A stretch of 64,000 nt of DNA from NCBI RefSeq assembly GCF_002209355.2, contig NZ_CP106855.1, forward strand, positions 2,666,001-2,730,000, given 5' to 3'. The translations under genes and the position numbers were made by a program. The notes under the pieces are model-generated. The model did no database searches and was not told where the DNA came from. It saw only the letters and a list, made by a program, of their open reading frames with translations. The DNA is from Bdellovibrio sp. SKB1291214. Its GTDB lineage: Bacteria > Bdellovibrionota > Bdellovibrionia > Bdellovibrionales > Bdellovibrionaceae. Positions 52,118 through 61,947 of this stretch are shown here, piece by piece (the stretch's first letter is position 1; each line of letters opens with the position of its first letter).

Positions 52118-52303
52118 GAAATATCTCCTTTCTGTGTCGAACAACGTGGAACAAACGGTATAATTTAAGGTTTAATCCCTTGTCCAGTTAAGAGCCAGAG
52201 GTCGAACGCAACATTATGCCGATGTAACATAACGGTTCTCATTTGGTTCGCAGGTCTAGGCTAGCGTTGACTGTATGTCATCTAAAAGTCACAGTGTTTG
52301 CAT

Positions 52304-52735
52304 ATGGCAAAAGCATCAACTACCGAAGTTTTCAACTGCACACCTGAGCAATTCTTTAAAATCATCTCTGACTACGAAAAGTATCATGAATTTTTGGCTG
52401 AGGTGAAACAATGCAAAGTCCTAAAAACTGAAGGCAATCGCAAATTGGTTGAGTACAACGTGTCGGTTGTAAAATCCTTTAAATATTCATTGTGGATGAC
52501 GGAAACGGCTCCTACAGCCATCACTTGGGAGTTTGCTTCTGGTGATATGTTTAAAACGTCCGTCGGCTCTTGGAAGCTTCAAGATGAGGCTGGAAAAACT
52601 CGCGCCACTTACACGGTTGAAGCGACATTTAACATGTTTGTTCCCGGTCCTATCGCGAATGCCTTGGTAAGTGTGAATTTGCCGAATATGATGAGTTCAT
52701 ACCACAAACGAGTAAAGCAGCTTTATGGCGTCTGA
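52304..52735 (+). CDS. SRPBCC/COQ10-type lipid-binding protein
   Basis: 143 aa START-like fold, resembling polyketide cyclase/COQ10 and RatA. The first block is VFNCTPEQFFKIISDYEKYHEFLAEVKQCKVL, and the C-terminal helix FVPGPIANALVSVNLPNMMSSYHKRVKQL closes the pocket. COQ10 proteins bind quinones; RatA is a toxin in some reports, but nothing here supports toxicity. The start is taken as ATG 52304; an ATG at 52298 is in frame. TTGACT at 52267 may be a -35 element. It overlaps the next gene by 11 bp. Confidence 0.8.
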   Translation: MAKASTTEVFNCTPEQFFKIISDYEKYHEFLAEVKQCKVLKTEGNRKLVEYNVSVVKSFKYSLWMTETAPTAITWEFASGDMFKTSVGSWKLQDEAGKTRATYTVEATFNMFVPGPIANALVSVNLPNMMSSYHKRVKQLYGV

Positions 52736-53102
52736 TTCCAGTCCTAAGAAAGACGAAAAAGAATCCCCAGCCGATATCAAAGGTCTTCTGGGCGACACTG
52801 TAAAAAAAGTTTTTACAGCAGGTGTTTCTGCTGCTTTCATGAGTGAAGAAGGCATCAAATCTTATCTTTCAGAACTCAAGCTTCCTAAAGAGGCTCTCAA
52901 TCTGCTGATTCAAGGTGCCAGCAAATCTAAAGACGAAATCACTCAACGCGTGACCAAAGAGGTCGTGGGTATTATTGAAAAGATCGACTTTGTGAAAGAG
53001 TTTTCCAAATTTGCTGAGACTCATAAATTTAAAATCACCGCAGAGATCGACATCATCAAAAAAGATTCTGCTTCGAAAGATTCAAAGTCTTCTGAATCCT
53101 AG
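52725..53102 (+). CDS. Small acidic/basic helical protein of unknown function
   Basis: 125 aa without signal. A central helical region (LLGDTVKKVFTAGVSAAFMSEEGIKSYLSELKLPKEALNLL) is flanked by Lys/Glu/Ser-rich tails. The last strand FKITAEIDI may pair in a beta-sheet. It overlaps the COQ10-like gene, so the two are co-translated. The helical layout is loosely like small phasins or scaffold proteins, but I do not claim the family. Confidence 0.7.
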   Translation: MASDSSPKKDEKESPADIKGLLGDTVKKVFTAGVSAAFMSEEGIKSYLSELKLPKEALNLLIQGASKSKDEITQRVTKEVVGIIEKIDFVKEFSKFAETHKFKITAEIDIIKKDSASKDSKSSES

Positions 53103-53149
53103 ACCAATATCCGTCTCAAGTTAAGACAGTCGCAGCCGATAAGTTCGTC

Positions 53150-53389
53150 ATGATGAACATGGAAATGGAAATCCTGACATTCTTATCAGTTGTTATGTTT
53201 TGCTTTTGCTGCCGCCAATTGATTCACGCCGTTGTCGCACCGATTCCTTTATTAGCAAATCAAAGACCATACGCTTTTAGAGCCATGCAACTTGGCAAGG
53301 GCTACAAAGTAATGGCATGGGCCTTGATGACATCAGTCTTTATGGTCGGCACCACTGTGTCATTCTATCAGGTGTTTACAACTCTCTAA
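53150..53389 (+). CDS. Small membrane protein with two helices
   Basis: 79 aa. Helix 1 (EILTFLSVVMFCFCCRQLIH) contains CFCC, and helix 2 (YKVMAWALMTSVFMVGTTVSFY) follows a short loop with LANQRPYAF. Several nearby ATGs are in frame (53150, 53153, 53159, 53165) with no clear ribosome site. It has codon use like its neighbours. No known family. Confidence 0.55.
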   Translation: MMNMEMEILTFLSVVMFCFCCRQLIHAVVAPIPLLANQRPYAFRAMQLGKGYKVMAWALMTSVFMVGTTVSFYQVFTTL

Positions 53390-53430
53390 CATCCATGTGA
53401 CTATTCTGGTACTGCATCAGGAGGTCACTT

Positions 53431-54780
53431 ATGGCGTCTTTTTCTACGGTCAATCCTGCGACGGGTGAACAACTTCAAAAATTCGAACATGTGACTTGGG
53501 ATCAAGCTGAATTGATGATCCTGAATGCGAAAAAAGATTTCGAAAAGTGGCGCAAAGTTTCCTTCGCTGAGCGTTCGAAAGTGCTTAATAATCTTGCTGC
53601 AAGTCTTCGTAAACACAGTGATGACTTGGCTTTGCAAATGAACCTCGAGATGGGAAAATTAATCCCTGAAGGTAAAGCTGAAGTTGAAAAATGTGCGGTC
53701 ACTTGTGAGTTCTATGCCAAAGAAGCTCCTGCGATGCTTGCAAATCAGAAAAGCGCATCCCCGTATAAAGAGGCGGAAGTCAGCTTTTTGCCATTGGGTG
53801 TGATTTTTAGCGTGATGCCATGGAATTTTCCACTGTGGCAGGTGATTCGTTTTGCAGCTCCGGCGCTCATGGCAGGCAACGTGGTTATTCTTAAGCACGC
53901 GGATTTAACGGCGGGTGTTTCTGAAAAAATCGGCAAAATTTTTAAAGACCTGACGTCGGAGTACGTTTTATTGCGCAACTGTCAGGTGGATCATGTTGTC
54001 GCTGAAAAGATCATCGGTCACGAATCTGTACGGGGAGTGACTTTCACGGGGAGCACCGAAGGCGGTCGCTCCGTGGCCACAACGGCTGCGAAAAATTTGA
54101 AAAAGATTGTTTTAGAATTAGGCGGCAGTGATGCCTATATTATTTTGGACGATGCGGATATTTCGATGGCAGCCAAAGCTTGTGCAAAAACACGCCTGCA
54201 AAATTGTGGGCAAAGCTGTGTGGCTGGTAAGCGCTTTATCGTGGTCGCAGGGGCCCTGCAAGAGTTCCTGATGGCCATGGAGCATGAAATGAAAGCGCTT
54301 CCCCTGGCTCCGTTGGCAAGCAAACGTTTCCAGGACACCATCGTGACTCAAGTTGAAAAATTAAAGAACTGGGGTGGTAAAGTGATCTTTGGGGGGACTG
54401 CTCCTCAAGGGCCTGGAGCTTACTATCCGGCTTCGATGGTCTTATTTGAGAAAAATAATTCCGAAGTTCATCATGAAGAAGTCTTTGGGCCCGTGGCCTT
54501 AGTGTTTGTGGCTAAAGATGCTGAAGAGGCTTTGCAAATCGCAAACTCATCTCCCTTTGGTTTGGGCGGTGGAATCTTTACCCGTGACTTACAAAAGGGC
54601 AAAGAGCTGGTCGAAAAAGAAATGGAAGCGGGGTTTGTCGTGGTGAACGATTTTGTTAAATCTGATCCACGCGTTCCATTTGGTGGTGTTAAGGAATCAG
54701 GTTACGGTCGAGAGCTAGGCCATTTCGGCATCATGGAATTTGTAAATATCAAGACAGTTGGTGTGGGAGCAGTTGGGTGA
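53431..54780 (+). CDS. NAD(P)-dependent aldehyde dehydrogenase (succinate-semialdehyde-type)
   Basis: 449 aa. Catalytic Cys263 (NCGQSCVAGKR) and general base Glu229 (LELGGSDAY) have the normal 34-residue spacing. NAD-binding FSVMPWNFPLWQ and the G-x-T-G-S-T-E-G loop (FTGSTEGGR) are intact. It resembles short succinate-semialdehyde or glutarate-semialdehyde dehydrogenases (GabD type), but the substrate is uncertain. AGGAGG upstream of the ATG is strong. Its stop overlaps tilS by 4 bp. Confidence 0.9.
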   Translation: MASFSTVNPATGEQLQKFEHVTWDQAELMILNAKKDFEKWRKVSFAERSKVLNNLAASLRKHSDDLALQMNLEMGKLIPEGKAEVEKCAVTCEFYAKEAPAMLANQKSASPYKEAEVSFLPLGVIFSVMPWNFPLWQVIRFAAPALMAGNVVILKHADLTAGVSEKIGKIFKDLTSEYVLLRNCQVDHVVAEKIIGHESVRGVTFTGSTEGGRSVATTAAKNLKKIVLELGGSDAYIILDDADISMAAKACAKTRLQNCGQSCVAGKRFIVVAGALQEFLMAMEHEMKALPLAPLASKRFQDTIVTQVEKLKNWGGKVIFGGTAPQGPGAYYPASMVLFEKNNSEVHHEEVFGPVALVFVAKDAEEALQIANSSPFGLGGGIFTRDLQKGKELVEKEMEAGFVVVNDFVKSDPRVPFGGVKESGYGRELGHFGIMEFVNIKTVGVGAVG

Positions 54781-55757
54781 AGCGATTGACCGGAAATGCG
54801 CGCCCCAAGCTGGATTTAGATCATCAGGTTTGGAAGTTGATTAAAAAATTTGATTTGCAGGATAAAAAGATTCTGGTGGCCTTGTCGGGCGGGGCGGACT
54901 CGGTTGCAACTGTGGCGGTGCTTGCAAAAATCATGAACCCCGAACAATTGGGTGCTTGTTATTTTCACCACGGCGAAGATAAAAACCAAGAATATCGCAA
55001 AGAGGCTCAGATTTTCTGTGAAAAGCTTTGTAAGAAACTGAATGTGCCTTTCTTTGCACTGAAATCCAAAACTCTGGCCAAATCAGAAGCTCAGTACCGC
55101 GACCAGCGTTATGAAGCTTTCGCGCGCCTGCAGAAAACCGAAGGTTTTGAAGTTCTGGCGACAGGCCATCATGCGGATGACCTCTTAGAGACTCGCCTGA
55201 TGAGGATTGTACGCGGAACGGGTGCGCAAGGTTTGATCGCGATGTCGTACTATGGCGGTGGGGTGTTTCGTCCCTTTTTAGAAACTCCCAAGTCGGAACT
55301 TCGTAAGTATTTGCGTGCTGAAAAACTGCGCGCTTTTGAAGATCCCTCGAATGCGATCCTGGACCCTTTTAGAAATTGGGTCCGTGAAGACTGGCTAAAG
55401 TCCCTAGAGAAGCGACAAAAAGGAGCAGTAAATAGTCTGGCTCGCTCTCTAGAAACCCTGGCCCAAGAGCTTCATTCGTTGGAGCACAAACCGGGAACTG
55501 ATTTGCTGAGTCAAAATGAGGCTAATAAGTCACATGGCTTGGATGGACTTTCTCGAGCTTTTTATCTGACTCTGACGCCGTTTGAGCAGAGACGATTGCT
55601 CGCTCAATACCTTTTTTCCCTCGGAAAACGAGATTTCTCTCAATCTCAGCTCGAAGAAATACAAAAGCGTCTAGACAAATCTCAAAAAGTGATCAGCTTT
55701 AAGGTCAGTGGCTGTCATTGGGAAATTAACGCAGAGCAAATCAAGGTCGAGTCCTGA
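54777..55757 (+). CDS. tilS: tRNA(Ile)-lysidine synthase
   Basis: 326 aa. It modifies C34 of the CAU-anticodon tRNA-Ile so that it reads AUA; this is essential in most bacteria. The ATP-pyrophosphatase P-loop is ALSGGADSVATV. Supporting motifs are CYFHHGED, ATGHHADDLLETRLMRIVRGTG and FRPFLETPKSELRKYL. The protein lacks the longer C-terminal substrate domains of E. coli TilS, as in other short forms. The GTG start at 54777 overlaps the aldehyde dehydrogenase stop by 4 bp. Confidence 0.93.
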   Translation: MKRLTGNARPKLDLDHQVWKLIKKFDLQDKKILVALSGGADSVATVAVLAKIMNPEQLGACYFHHGEDKNQEYRKEAQIFCEKLCKKLNVPFFALKSKTLAKSEAQYRDQRYEAFARLQKTEGFEVLATGHHADDLLETRLMRIVRGTGAQGLIAMSYYGGGVFRPFLETPKSELRKYLRAEKLRAFEDPSNAILDPFRNWVREDWLKSLEKRQKGAVNSLARSLETLAQELHSLEHKPGTDLLSQNEANKSHGLDGLSRAFYLTLTPFEQRRLLAQYLFSLGKRDFSQSQLEEIQKRLDKSQKVISFKVSGCHWEINAEQIKVES

Positions 55758-55886
55758 TTTGAGCCCGCCTTTGGGCGGCGGCGTTTCCCCTCGAGAAATC
55801 ACTTAAAGTTGCTTTAATTAGCGAAGCGCTTCTGTTAGTCTAAGGTGGTTCTATCTGGATGAGAGAAGTGAGCGAAAGGAATCGAA

Positions 55887-57842
55887 ATGCGATCTACACA
55901 GAAAACGCTAGCCTTGTGGTTTTTCCTAATCATCATGGCTGTGTTCTTGTTCCAAGCCTACGAGAGCAAGCACCAAAGAATGATTGGTGATTTCAATTAT
56001 TCTAAATTCACTGAAGCGGTTAAAGCGAAAGAAGTTGCTTCTGTAACTTTCCGTCAAGAGACCAGCGAAATTGTCGGTGAGATGAAGCCTGACTTCGAAA
56101 AGAAGTACAACGGCACTCATTTCCAAATCGTCGGTAATACTCAAGATGAAGGATTTAAATTTTTGGAAGCGAACGGTATCACGCCGAATTACGAGCGTGC
56201 TGACAACGGTGGCTTCTTCCAATCTTTAATTGTGAACTGGTTGCCATTGATTTTGATCGTGGCGATGTTCCTATTTATCATGCGCCAAATTCAAGTGGGC
56301 GGTGGTAAGGCGATGTCTTTCGGTAAATCCCGTGCGCGCCTTTTAACTGAGCACAAAAATCGTGTGACGTTCAAAGAAGTCGCGGGTGTTGACGAAGCTA
56401 AAGATGATCTTCAAGAGATTGTGAGTTTCTTGAAGGATCCAAAAAAATACACGAAACTCGGTGGCCGTATTCCAAAAGGTGTGCTTTTGGTGGGTTCTCC
56501 GGGTACTGGTAAAACATTGCTTGCTCGCGCCGTGGCGGGTGAGGCGGGTGTTCCCTTCTTCACAATCTCGGGTTCTGACTTCGTAGAGATGTTCGTGGGC
56601 GTGGGTGCTTCTCGTGTTCGTGACTTGTTTGAACAAGGTAAAAAGAATGCTCCTTGCTTGATCTTCATCGACGAGATCGATGCCGTAGGTCGCCATCGTG
56701 GTGCCGGCATGGGTGGTGGTCATGACGAGCGTGAGCAAACTCTGAATCAATTGCTCGTTGAAATGGACGGCTTCGAATCTTCTGAAGGGGTTATCATGAT
56801 CGCAGCGACGAATCGTCCTGACGTTCTTGATCCAGCGTTGTTGCGTCCAGGTCGTTTCGACCGCCGCGTGGTTGTGAATAAACCAGATCTTAAAGGTCGT
56901 GAGCAAATCTTGGGCGTTCATACGCGTAAGACTCCACTCGGACCTGACGTTGATACTTCTAAAATTGCTCGTGGTACTCCGGGCTTCTCGGGTGCAGACC
57001 TTGAGAACCTTGTGAACGAGGCCGCTCTTGTGGCCGCTCGTACAGACAAAAAGTATCTTGAGATGGAAGACTTTGAAAAAGCGAAAGACAAAGTGATCAT
57101 GGGATCTGAAAGAAGATCTATGGTTATCTCTGACGAAGATAAAAAAGTGACTGCTTACCATGAAGCGGGTCATACGCTGGTGAATAGAAAATTGACGGGT
57201 TTAGATCCGATTCACAAAGTAACGATCATCCCTCGTGGTATGGCTTTGGGTGTAACTCAAACTCTTCCAGAGAAAGAATCTGTGTCTTTGTCGAAATCAA
57301 CTGCTGAGAACATGATTGCCTTCTTGTTCGGTGGTCGTGCGGCTGAAGAAGTGATCTTTAAGGACGTGACGACAGGCGCGGGTAATGATATCGAGCGCGC
57401 AACATCAATCGCTCGCCGTATGGTTTGCGAATGGGGTATGTCGAAACTAGGTCCTTTGGCGTTTGAGAAATCAGGCGGCGAAGTGTTCTTGGGTATGCAA
57501 TATGGTCATCAATCCCACAAAGAATACTCTGAGGCGAAAGCGGAAGAGATCGATGCGGAAGTTTCAAAAATTATCAACACAGGTTACGCAACTGCGGTTC
57601 GAATCTTGACTGAGAACAAACAAGCTCTTGAGTCTATCACTCAAGCCTTGATTGAGTATGAGACAATTGATGGTCACGAAGTTGATATGATGATCAACGG
57701 TGCGGCGGTTTCTGAAATTGAAAAATACAGAAACAACCGTCGTGATACAAACCTGGCGCTGGCAGAGGCTAAAGGGATCGGTAAAAAAGACGATTCTTCA
57801 GGCTCTGATCCAGTAGGAAACACCGGGCCAGTGACAATCTAA
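55887..57842 (+). CDS. ftsH: ATP-dependent zinc metalloprotease FtsH
   Basis: 651 aa membrane-bound AAA protease controlling membrane and regulatory protein turnover. Two N-terminal membrane helices flank a periplasmic domain. The AAA domain has Walker A GSPGTGKT (203-210, Lys209) and Walker [11 protein letters not shown], with [24 protein letters not shown]. The zinc motif HEAGH (425-429) is intact. It is followed by a terminator and then the cdaA operon. AAAGGAATC precedes the ATG. Confidence 0.98.
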   Translation: MRSTQKTLALWFFLIIMAVFLFQAYESKHQRMIGDFNYSKFTEAVKAKEVASVTFRQETSEIVGEMKPDFEKKYNGTHFQIVGNTQDEGFKFLEANGITPNYERADNGGFFQSLIVNWLPLILIVAMFLFIMRQIQVGGGKAMSFGKSRARLLTEHKNRVTFKEVAGVDEAKDDLQEIVSFLKDPKKYTKLGGRIPKGVLLVGSPGTGKTLLARAVAGEAGVPFFTISGSDFVEMFVGVGASRVRDLFEQGKKNAPCLIFIDEIDAVGRHRGAGMGGGHDEREQTLNQLLVEMDGFESSEGVIMIAATNRPDVLDPALLRPGRFDRRVVVNKPDLKGREQILGVHTRKTPLGPDVDTSKIARGTPGFSGADLENLVNEAALVAARTDKKYLEMEDFEKAKDKVIMGSERRSMVISDEDKKVTAYHEAGHTLVNRKLTGLDPIHKVTIIPRGMALGVTQTLPEKESVSLSKSTAENMIAFLFGGRAAEEVIFKDVTTGAGNDIERATSIARRMVCEWGMSKLGPLAFEKSGGEVFLGMQYGHQSHKEYSEAKAEEIDAEVSKIINTGYATAVRILTENKQALESITQALIEYETIDGHEVDMMINGAAVSEIEKYRNNRRDTNLALAEAKGIGKKDDSSGSDPVGNTGPVTI

Positions 57843-57853
57843 CGGACTTTTTG

Positions 57854-57880
57854 AAGCTCCAGGGAAACCTGGAGCTTTTT
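57854..57880 (+). terminator. Terminator between ftsH and cdaA
   Basis: A perfect 10-bp stem AAGCTCCAGG / CCTGGAGCTT with a GAAA tetraloop, then T5. Confidence 0.9.
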
Positions 57881-57915
57881 GTGCCTTAACCCCATTACGT
57901 TTTTGATTGGGCATC

Positions 57916-58731
57916 ATGATGTTGCAGCAATTTATCGACAACCTCATCTTCATCGTCCAGCACTTGCGTGTGCAAGATGCGATCGACATGATCCTTGTGT
58001 GGATGGTGGTTTATCGTATCCTGGTTCTGATCAAAAGAACCGGCACGATTCAAATGCTCTCCGGTCTTGGAGTTTTAGCCATTGGCTATATCCTCAGTAT
58101 CTGGCTTGAGCTCTTTACCTTTAACTGGATCCTTGAAAAATTCTTCTCTAACTTGTTCGTGATCGTGGTTGTTTTATTCCAGGCCGAGATCCGCAGAGCG
58201 CTTGCGCATATTGGATCTAATCCATTCTTCACAGATGCCTCCACAATCCAAGAAACTCAAGTTATCGAAGAGATCGCTAAGGGTATCATTTTGACTGCGC
58301 AAAAAGGCTTTGGAGCGCTTGTCGTGGTTGAGAGAGAGATTGTGATTGATTATCACATCGAATTCGGGACGGAGATGGAATCGAAAGTCTCAGCGGAACT
58401 TTTAGCTTCGATCTTTCATCCGGAAAGCCCCATGCATGACGGCGCAGTCCTGATCCGCAATGGTAAAATACACTCGGCGGGATGTTTCTTGCCTCTCTCA
58501 AAAAATCCAGCGTTGGATAAAAACTTGGGAACTCGTCACCGTGCTGCGATTGGTTTAACGGAAGAGACAGATGCCTTGGTGTTCGTGGTTTCAGAAGAAA
58601 ATAAATCTATCGGTATCGTGCAAGGTGGTCACTTAAGCCCGAATGTGGAGCTGGGTGATATCCGTAAAGCTCTGTATGAAACGTTCGGCCTCAAATACAA
58701 AGCCTTCTCTCAGCAAGGAGATTTGTCATGA
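57916..58731 (+). CDS. cdaA: Diadenylate cyclase CdaA
   Basis: 271 aa. It forms c-di-AMP from two ATP at the membrane. Three N-terminal helices (about 20-85) precede the DAC domain, with catalytic DGA (Asp175) and RHR (207-209) motifs in HDGAVLIRNGK and GTRHRAAIG. It begins the canonical cdaA-cdaR-glmM operon. ATG 57916 or 57919 is used; the TTG at 57907 is unnecessary. It overlaps cdaR by 4 bp. Only about 35 bp separate the ftsH terminator from the start, so the promoter is compact. Confidence 0.95.
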   Translation: MMLQQFIDNLIFIVQHLRVQDAIDMILVWMVVYRILVLIKRTGTIQMLSGLGVLAIGYILSIWLELFTFNWILEKFFSNLFVIVVVLFQAEIRRALAHIGSNPFFTDASTIQETQVIEEIAKGIILTAQKGFGALVVVEREIVIDYHIEFGTEMESKVSAELLASIFHPESPMHDGAVLIRNGKIHSAGCFLPLSKNPALDKNLGTRHRAAIGLTEETDALVFVVSEENKSIGIVQGGHLSPNVELGDIRKALYETFGLKYKAFSQQGDLS

Positions 58732-59165
58732 GACGTCGTTGGTCTGATTCATTGACTGAGAATTTCAGCTATAAAGTCGTAGCTTTATTCATTTCTCTGA
58801 TCCTGTGGTTGACCATTTTAGGTCGCCGGGATTTCGTCCTTAGCAAAAATGTGGAAGTTGACTTAATTACAGCCCCCGGAACCCACGTTGTGGCGCAGAC
58901 TACTGACCACATCAAGGTAAAGGTTTCAGGGCCCAGAGCGGCTTTAAAGAAGTTTATGGAAAGCTCTTTGTCTCAGAATATCAATCTTGATATCTCTCAA
59001 AAGGGCGAAGGCGTGGTTTACGTCGATATCCCGTTGAATAAGATTGAGGTTCCGCTGGGGGTTAAAATCCTGGGGGTTCGTCCTAATCAGATTCAGGTTG
59101 AAGTTGTGAAAATTAAAGAAAGCGTCCCAGCAGACGGCACTAGCGAAGAACAAAAAGGTCAGTAA
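58728..59165 (+). CDS. cdaR: CdaA regulator YbbR/CdaR, short form
   Basis: 145 aa. An N-terminal membrane helix (VVALFISLILWLTIL) is followed by a single YbbR-type beta domain (VDLITAPGTHVVAQTTDHIKVKVSGPRAALKKF). Firmicute CdaR has three or four such domains, so this is a reduced form. It is expected to sit outside the inner membrane and modulate CdaA. The overlap with cdaA is 4 bp and glmM starts 1 bp after its stop. Confidence 0.9.
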   Translation: MRRRWSDSLTENFSYKVVALFISLILWLTILGRRDFVLSKNVEVDLITAPGTHVVAQTTDHIKVKVSGPRAALKKFMESSLSQNINLDISQKGEGVVYVDIPLNKIEVPLGVKILGVRPNQIQVEVVKIKESVPADGTSEEQKGQ

Positions 59166-59166
59166 C

Positions 59167-60543
59167 GTGGAAAAAAAATCAAGCAAACTTTTTGGTACAG
59201 ACGGAATCCGTGGAACTGCGAACCAGTATCCAATGACTCCGGATATGGTTGTTAAAATCGGTCAGGCGATCGGTTACATTCTTCAAAAACAAAAATACAA
59301 TGCTCATCCCTCACTTCGTAAAGTGGTTATCGGTAAAGACACGCGTCTTTCAGGTTACATGATCGAACAGGCTCTTGCGAGCGGTTTGAATTCGATGGGT
59401 GTCGCTGTTCAATTGGTTGGACCACTTCCAACTCCTGGTATTGGCTATCTGACACGTACAATGCGTGCGGTGGCTGGTATCGTTATTTCGGCCTCTCACA
59501 ATCCATTTCATGACAACGGGATCAAAGTATTTGGTGCCGATGGTTTTAAAATCTCTGAAGAGATGGAGCGTGAAATCGAACGCCTGGTTCTTGAAGAAGA
59601 CCTGACGGCCTTGTTGCCACCAAGCAAAGAAATTGGTCGTACTCGCCGTATCGATGACTCCCAAGGTCGCTACATCGTCTATGTGAAATCCACATTCCCA
59701 CTAGAATACACTTTGGATGGCATGCGTATTGTTCTGGATACAGCAAATGGTGCGGCTTACAAAGTGGCTCCTTCGATTTTCCAAGAGTTGGGTGCGGAGG
59801 TGATCCAGTTGGGTGATGATCCGAATGGAACGAACATCAACGATAAGGTTGGTGCTTTGTATCCACAAAAACTTGCCGAGGCAGTTGTTCAGTACCGTGC
59901 TGACGTGGGTATCAGTCTTGATGGTGACGCGGATCGCGTGATCATGGTGGATGAAAAAGGTCAGATCGTTAACGGGGATCGTATTCTTGCTATCAGTGCT
60001 CTGCATATGAAAGAGCGGGGCCTACTGAAAAACAACACCCTAGTTGCAACGCAGATGTCGAACTTCGGTCTTGAAAAAGCGATGAACGATGCTGGTATTA
60101 AAGTTGTTAAAGTCGGTGTAGGCGATAAATATGTTGTCGAAGAGATGCGTAAAAACGGCTACAACTTAGGTGGGGAGCAATCAGGTCATATTATCTTCTT
60201 AGATCACACAACAACGGGTGACGGGTGTGTAGCAGCGTTAGGCGTTCTTGCGGTGATGAAGCAAACAAATAAGAAAATGAGTGACCTTGCGCGCGTATTT
60301 GATGACATGCCTCAAGTGTTGATCAACTTGCGTGTTAAACGTCGCATGGAGCTTGATGAGATCAAGGGCTATCACGATTTAATCGCCAATGTTGAAAAGA
60401 AACTGGCGGGCAACGGCCGTGTCTTTGTCCGTTTCTCTGGAACAGAGCCGGTGATCCGCGTGCTTGTTGAGGGTAAAGACAAAACTGAAATTTCCACCTA
60501 TGCCGATGAGATCGCTGCATTCCTTGAGAAAGAACTCAGTTAG
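59167..60543 (+). CDS. glmM: Phosphoglucosamine mutase
   Basis: 458 aa. It converts glucosamine-6-P to glucosamine-1-P for peptidoglycan and LPS. The phosphoserine loop ISASHNPFHDNG (Ser110) and metal loop DGDADR are intact, as are GGEQSGH for the sugar and RFSGTEPVIRV for the phosphate. Its start is GTG 59167. The link to cdaA/cdaR is known in Firmicutes, where c-di-AMP production and GlmM are coupled. It ends in a hairpin region and the next gene pdxJ is 129 bp downstream. Confidence 0.97.
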   Translation: MEKKSSKLFGTDGIRGTANQYPMTPDMVVKIGQAIGYILQKQKYNAHPSLRKVVIGKDTRLSGYMIEQALASGLNSMGVAVQLVGPLPTPGIGYLTRTMRAVAGIVISASHNPFHDNGIKVFGADGFKISEEMEREIERLVLEEDLTALLPPSKEIGRTRRIDDSQGRYIVYVKSTFPLEYTLDGMRIVLDTANGAAYKVAPSIFQELGAEVIQLGDDPNGTNINDKVGALYPQKLAEAVVQYRADVGISLDGDADRVIMVDEKGQIVNGDRILAISALHMKERGLLKNNTLVATQMSNFGLEKAMNDAGIKVVKVGVGDKYVVEEMRKNGYNLGGEQSGHIIFLDHTTTGDGCVAALGVLAVMKQTNKKMSDLARVFDDMPQVLINLRVKRRMELDEIKGYHDLIANVEKKLAGNGRVFVRFSGTEPVIRVLVEGKDKTEISTYADEIAAFLEKELS

Positions 60544-60672
60544 GGCCCTTCTGAAAGGGCTCTCTTCGTTACTGTGTCGTCGGCGTACTACTAGTACGCC
60601 TTCTTCCTTGCGCCTCGGAATCCCTTCCATCAGAACCCTAACTGATATATAAATTCGTCTATTGGAGACCTC
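60542..60672. other. Hairpins between glmM and pdxJ
   Basis: AGGGCCCTT/AAAGGGCTCT-like hairpin at 60542-60564 with a CTG loop, and a perfect GGCGTACT/AGTACGCC hairpin at 60582-60600. Neither is followed by a T-tract. They could be processing or attenuation elements within one transcript. Confidence 0.5.
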
Positions 60673-61398
60673 ATGAAACATAAAATTCGTTTGGGTGTGA
60701 ATGTTGATCACGTAGCTACTCTTCGCCAAGTGCGTGGTGGTACCACTGCTTATCCTAACTTGTTGGACATGGTTAAAAAATCCGTTAAGGGTGGTGCTGA
60801 GCAAATCACGATTCACTTGCGCGAAGACCGTCGTCACATTCAATTGCACGACTTGAAAACGCTTTCTAAATCTTGCCCAGTTCCGTTGAATTTGGAAATG
60901 GCAGCGACATCACAGATGGTGTCTTTCGCCAAAAAATATCGCCCACAATGGGTTTGCTTTGTTCCTGAAAAGCGCGCAGAGTTGACGACTGAGGGCGGCC
61001 TTGACGTTAAAAAAGGCTATAAAAAAATGCTTCCAATGGTTGAGAAACTTCAGCGCATTGGAATCGAAATCTCAATGTTTATCGAGCCTTCCATTGAACA
61101 AGTTGAAGCTTCATATGAAGTGGGTGCAGATGCCGTTGAATTTCATACGGGTAAGTGGGTGCATTTAAAGGGCGCTGCGAAAGCCAAAGAATGGAAGCGT
61201 TTGGTGGAAGCCGCTGAATGGGCCAACTATTTAGGTTTGAATGTTCATGCTGGTCATGGTCTAGATTACGCACACTCTAAAGAAATCAACAAGTTGCCAT
61301 ACCTTCAAGAGGTGAACATTGGCCATTCGCTGGTTTGCTACGCACTGGAAGACGGAATGGAAACCGCTGTTAAGAAAATGCGTAAGATCTTAAAGTAA
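60673..61398 (+). CDS. pdxJ: Pyridoxine 5'-phosphate synthase
   Basis: 241 aa. PdxJ condenses 1-deoxy-xylulose-5-phosphate with 3-amino-acetone phosphate in the DXP-dependent vitamin B6 pathway. LGVNVDHVATLRQVRGG is the diagnostic N-terminus with the catalytic His. Further motifs are EQITIHLREDRRHI, LNLEMAAT and HTGKW near the phosphate site, and NVHAGHGLDY. It starts 6 bp before the preceding GGAG and is followed by tsaE after 6 bp. Confidence 0.97.
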   Translation: MKHKIRLGVNVDHVATLRQVRGGTTAYPNLLDMVKKSVKGGAEQITIHLREDRRHIQLHDLKTLSKSCPVPLNLEMAATSQMVSFAKKYRPQWVCFVPEKRAELTTEGGLDVKKGYKKMLPMVEKLQRIGIEISMFIEPSIEQVEASYEVGADAVEFHTGKWVHLKGAAKAKEWKRLVEAAEWANYLGLNVHAGHGLDYAHSKEINKLPYLQEVNIGHSLVCYALEDGMETAVKKMRKILK

Positions 61399-61404
61399 AA
61401 CTTT

Positions 61405-61854
61405 ATGTCTTCGATCTTGAATTCTCAAAGACAAATCAAATCGCAACAGGAACTTAAAGTGTTTTGGCAGGAATTTCTGCCACACTTAAGTGAACGTTGC
61501 GTTTTGCTTTTAAGTGGTGACGTGGGTGCGGGTAAGACCACTTCCGTGCAAGCCATCGCTGAAATTTTGGGAATGAAAGACGTCCAATCGCCGTCCTTTG
61601 CCATTCATCTTCGTTATGAAAATGCAGAGGGTCTTGCGATGGATCACCTGGATTTATATCGCTTGGACGATGACGACGATCTTGAAAGCTCGGGTTTTTG
61701 GGATTTATTCGCTCCGAAAAAAGGCTTTGTCGTGGTCGAGTGGGCTCAACGTTTAGATTACGACTATCTTCCCCTGAACTGGCAACGAGTCGAAGTCAGT
61801 ATCACCAAAGGTCCATCGGAAACTGAGAGAATTATTACCTCTCGTCTGCTTTAG
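61405..61854 (+). CDS. tsaE: tRNA threonylcarbamoyladenosine biosynthesis ATPase TsaE
   Basis: 149 aa. Needed for t6A modification of ANN-decoding tRNAs with TsaB and TsaD. The P-loop is SGDVGAGKTT. The switch regions SPSFAIHLRYE and MDHLDLYRLDDDDDLESSGFWDLF are typical, and VVEWAQRLDY holds the later conserved Trp. It follows pdxJ at short distance. The other t6A genes are not in the window. Confidence 0.95.
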   Translation: MSSILNSQRQIKSQQELKVFWQEFLPHLSERCVLLLSGDVGAGKTTSVQAIAEILGMKDVQSPSFAIHLRYENAEGLAMDHLDLYRLDDDDDLESSGFWDLFAPKKGFVVVEWAQRLDYDYLPLNWQRVEVSITKGPSETERIITSRLL

Positions 61855-61947
61855 TCACATTTGAACTGTATTTCCTCAAAGATCACTGGGCGTAACGAAC
61901 GAGTGCGTCCGTTTGGTTTAAAATCAAAGGCATCAGGAGGAAAAAAA

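Noticed and set aside
56343-57173. 276-codon antisense frame inside ftsH
   Set aside because: It lies wholly opposite the conserved FtsH AAA and zinc domains and has an implausible composition rich in His, Phe, Arg and Thr without any motif.
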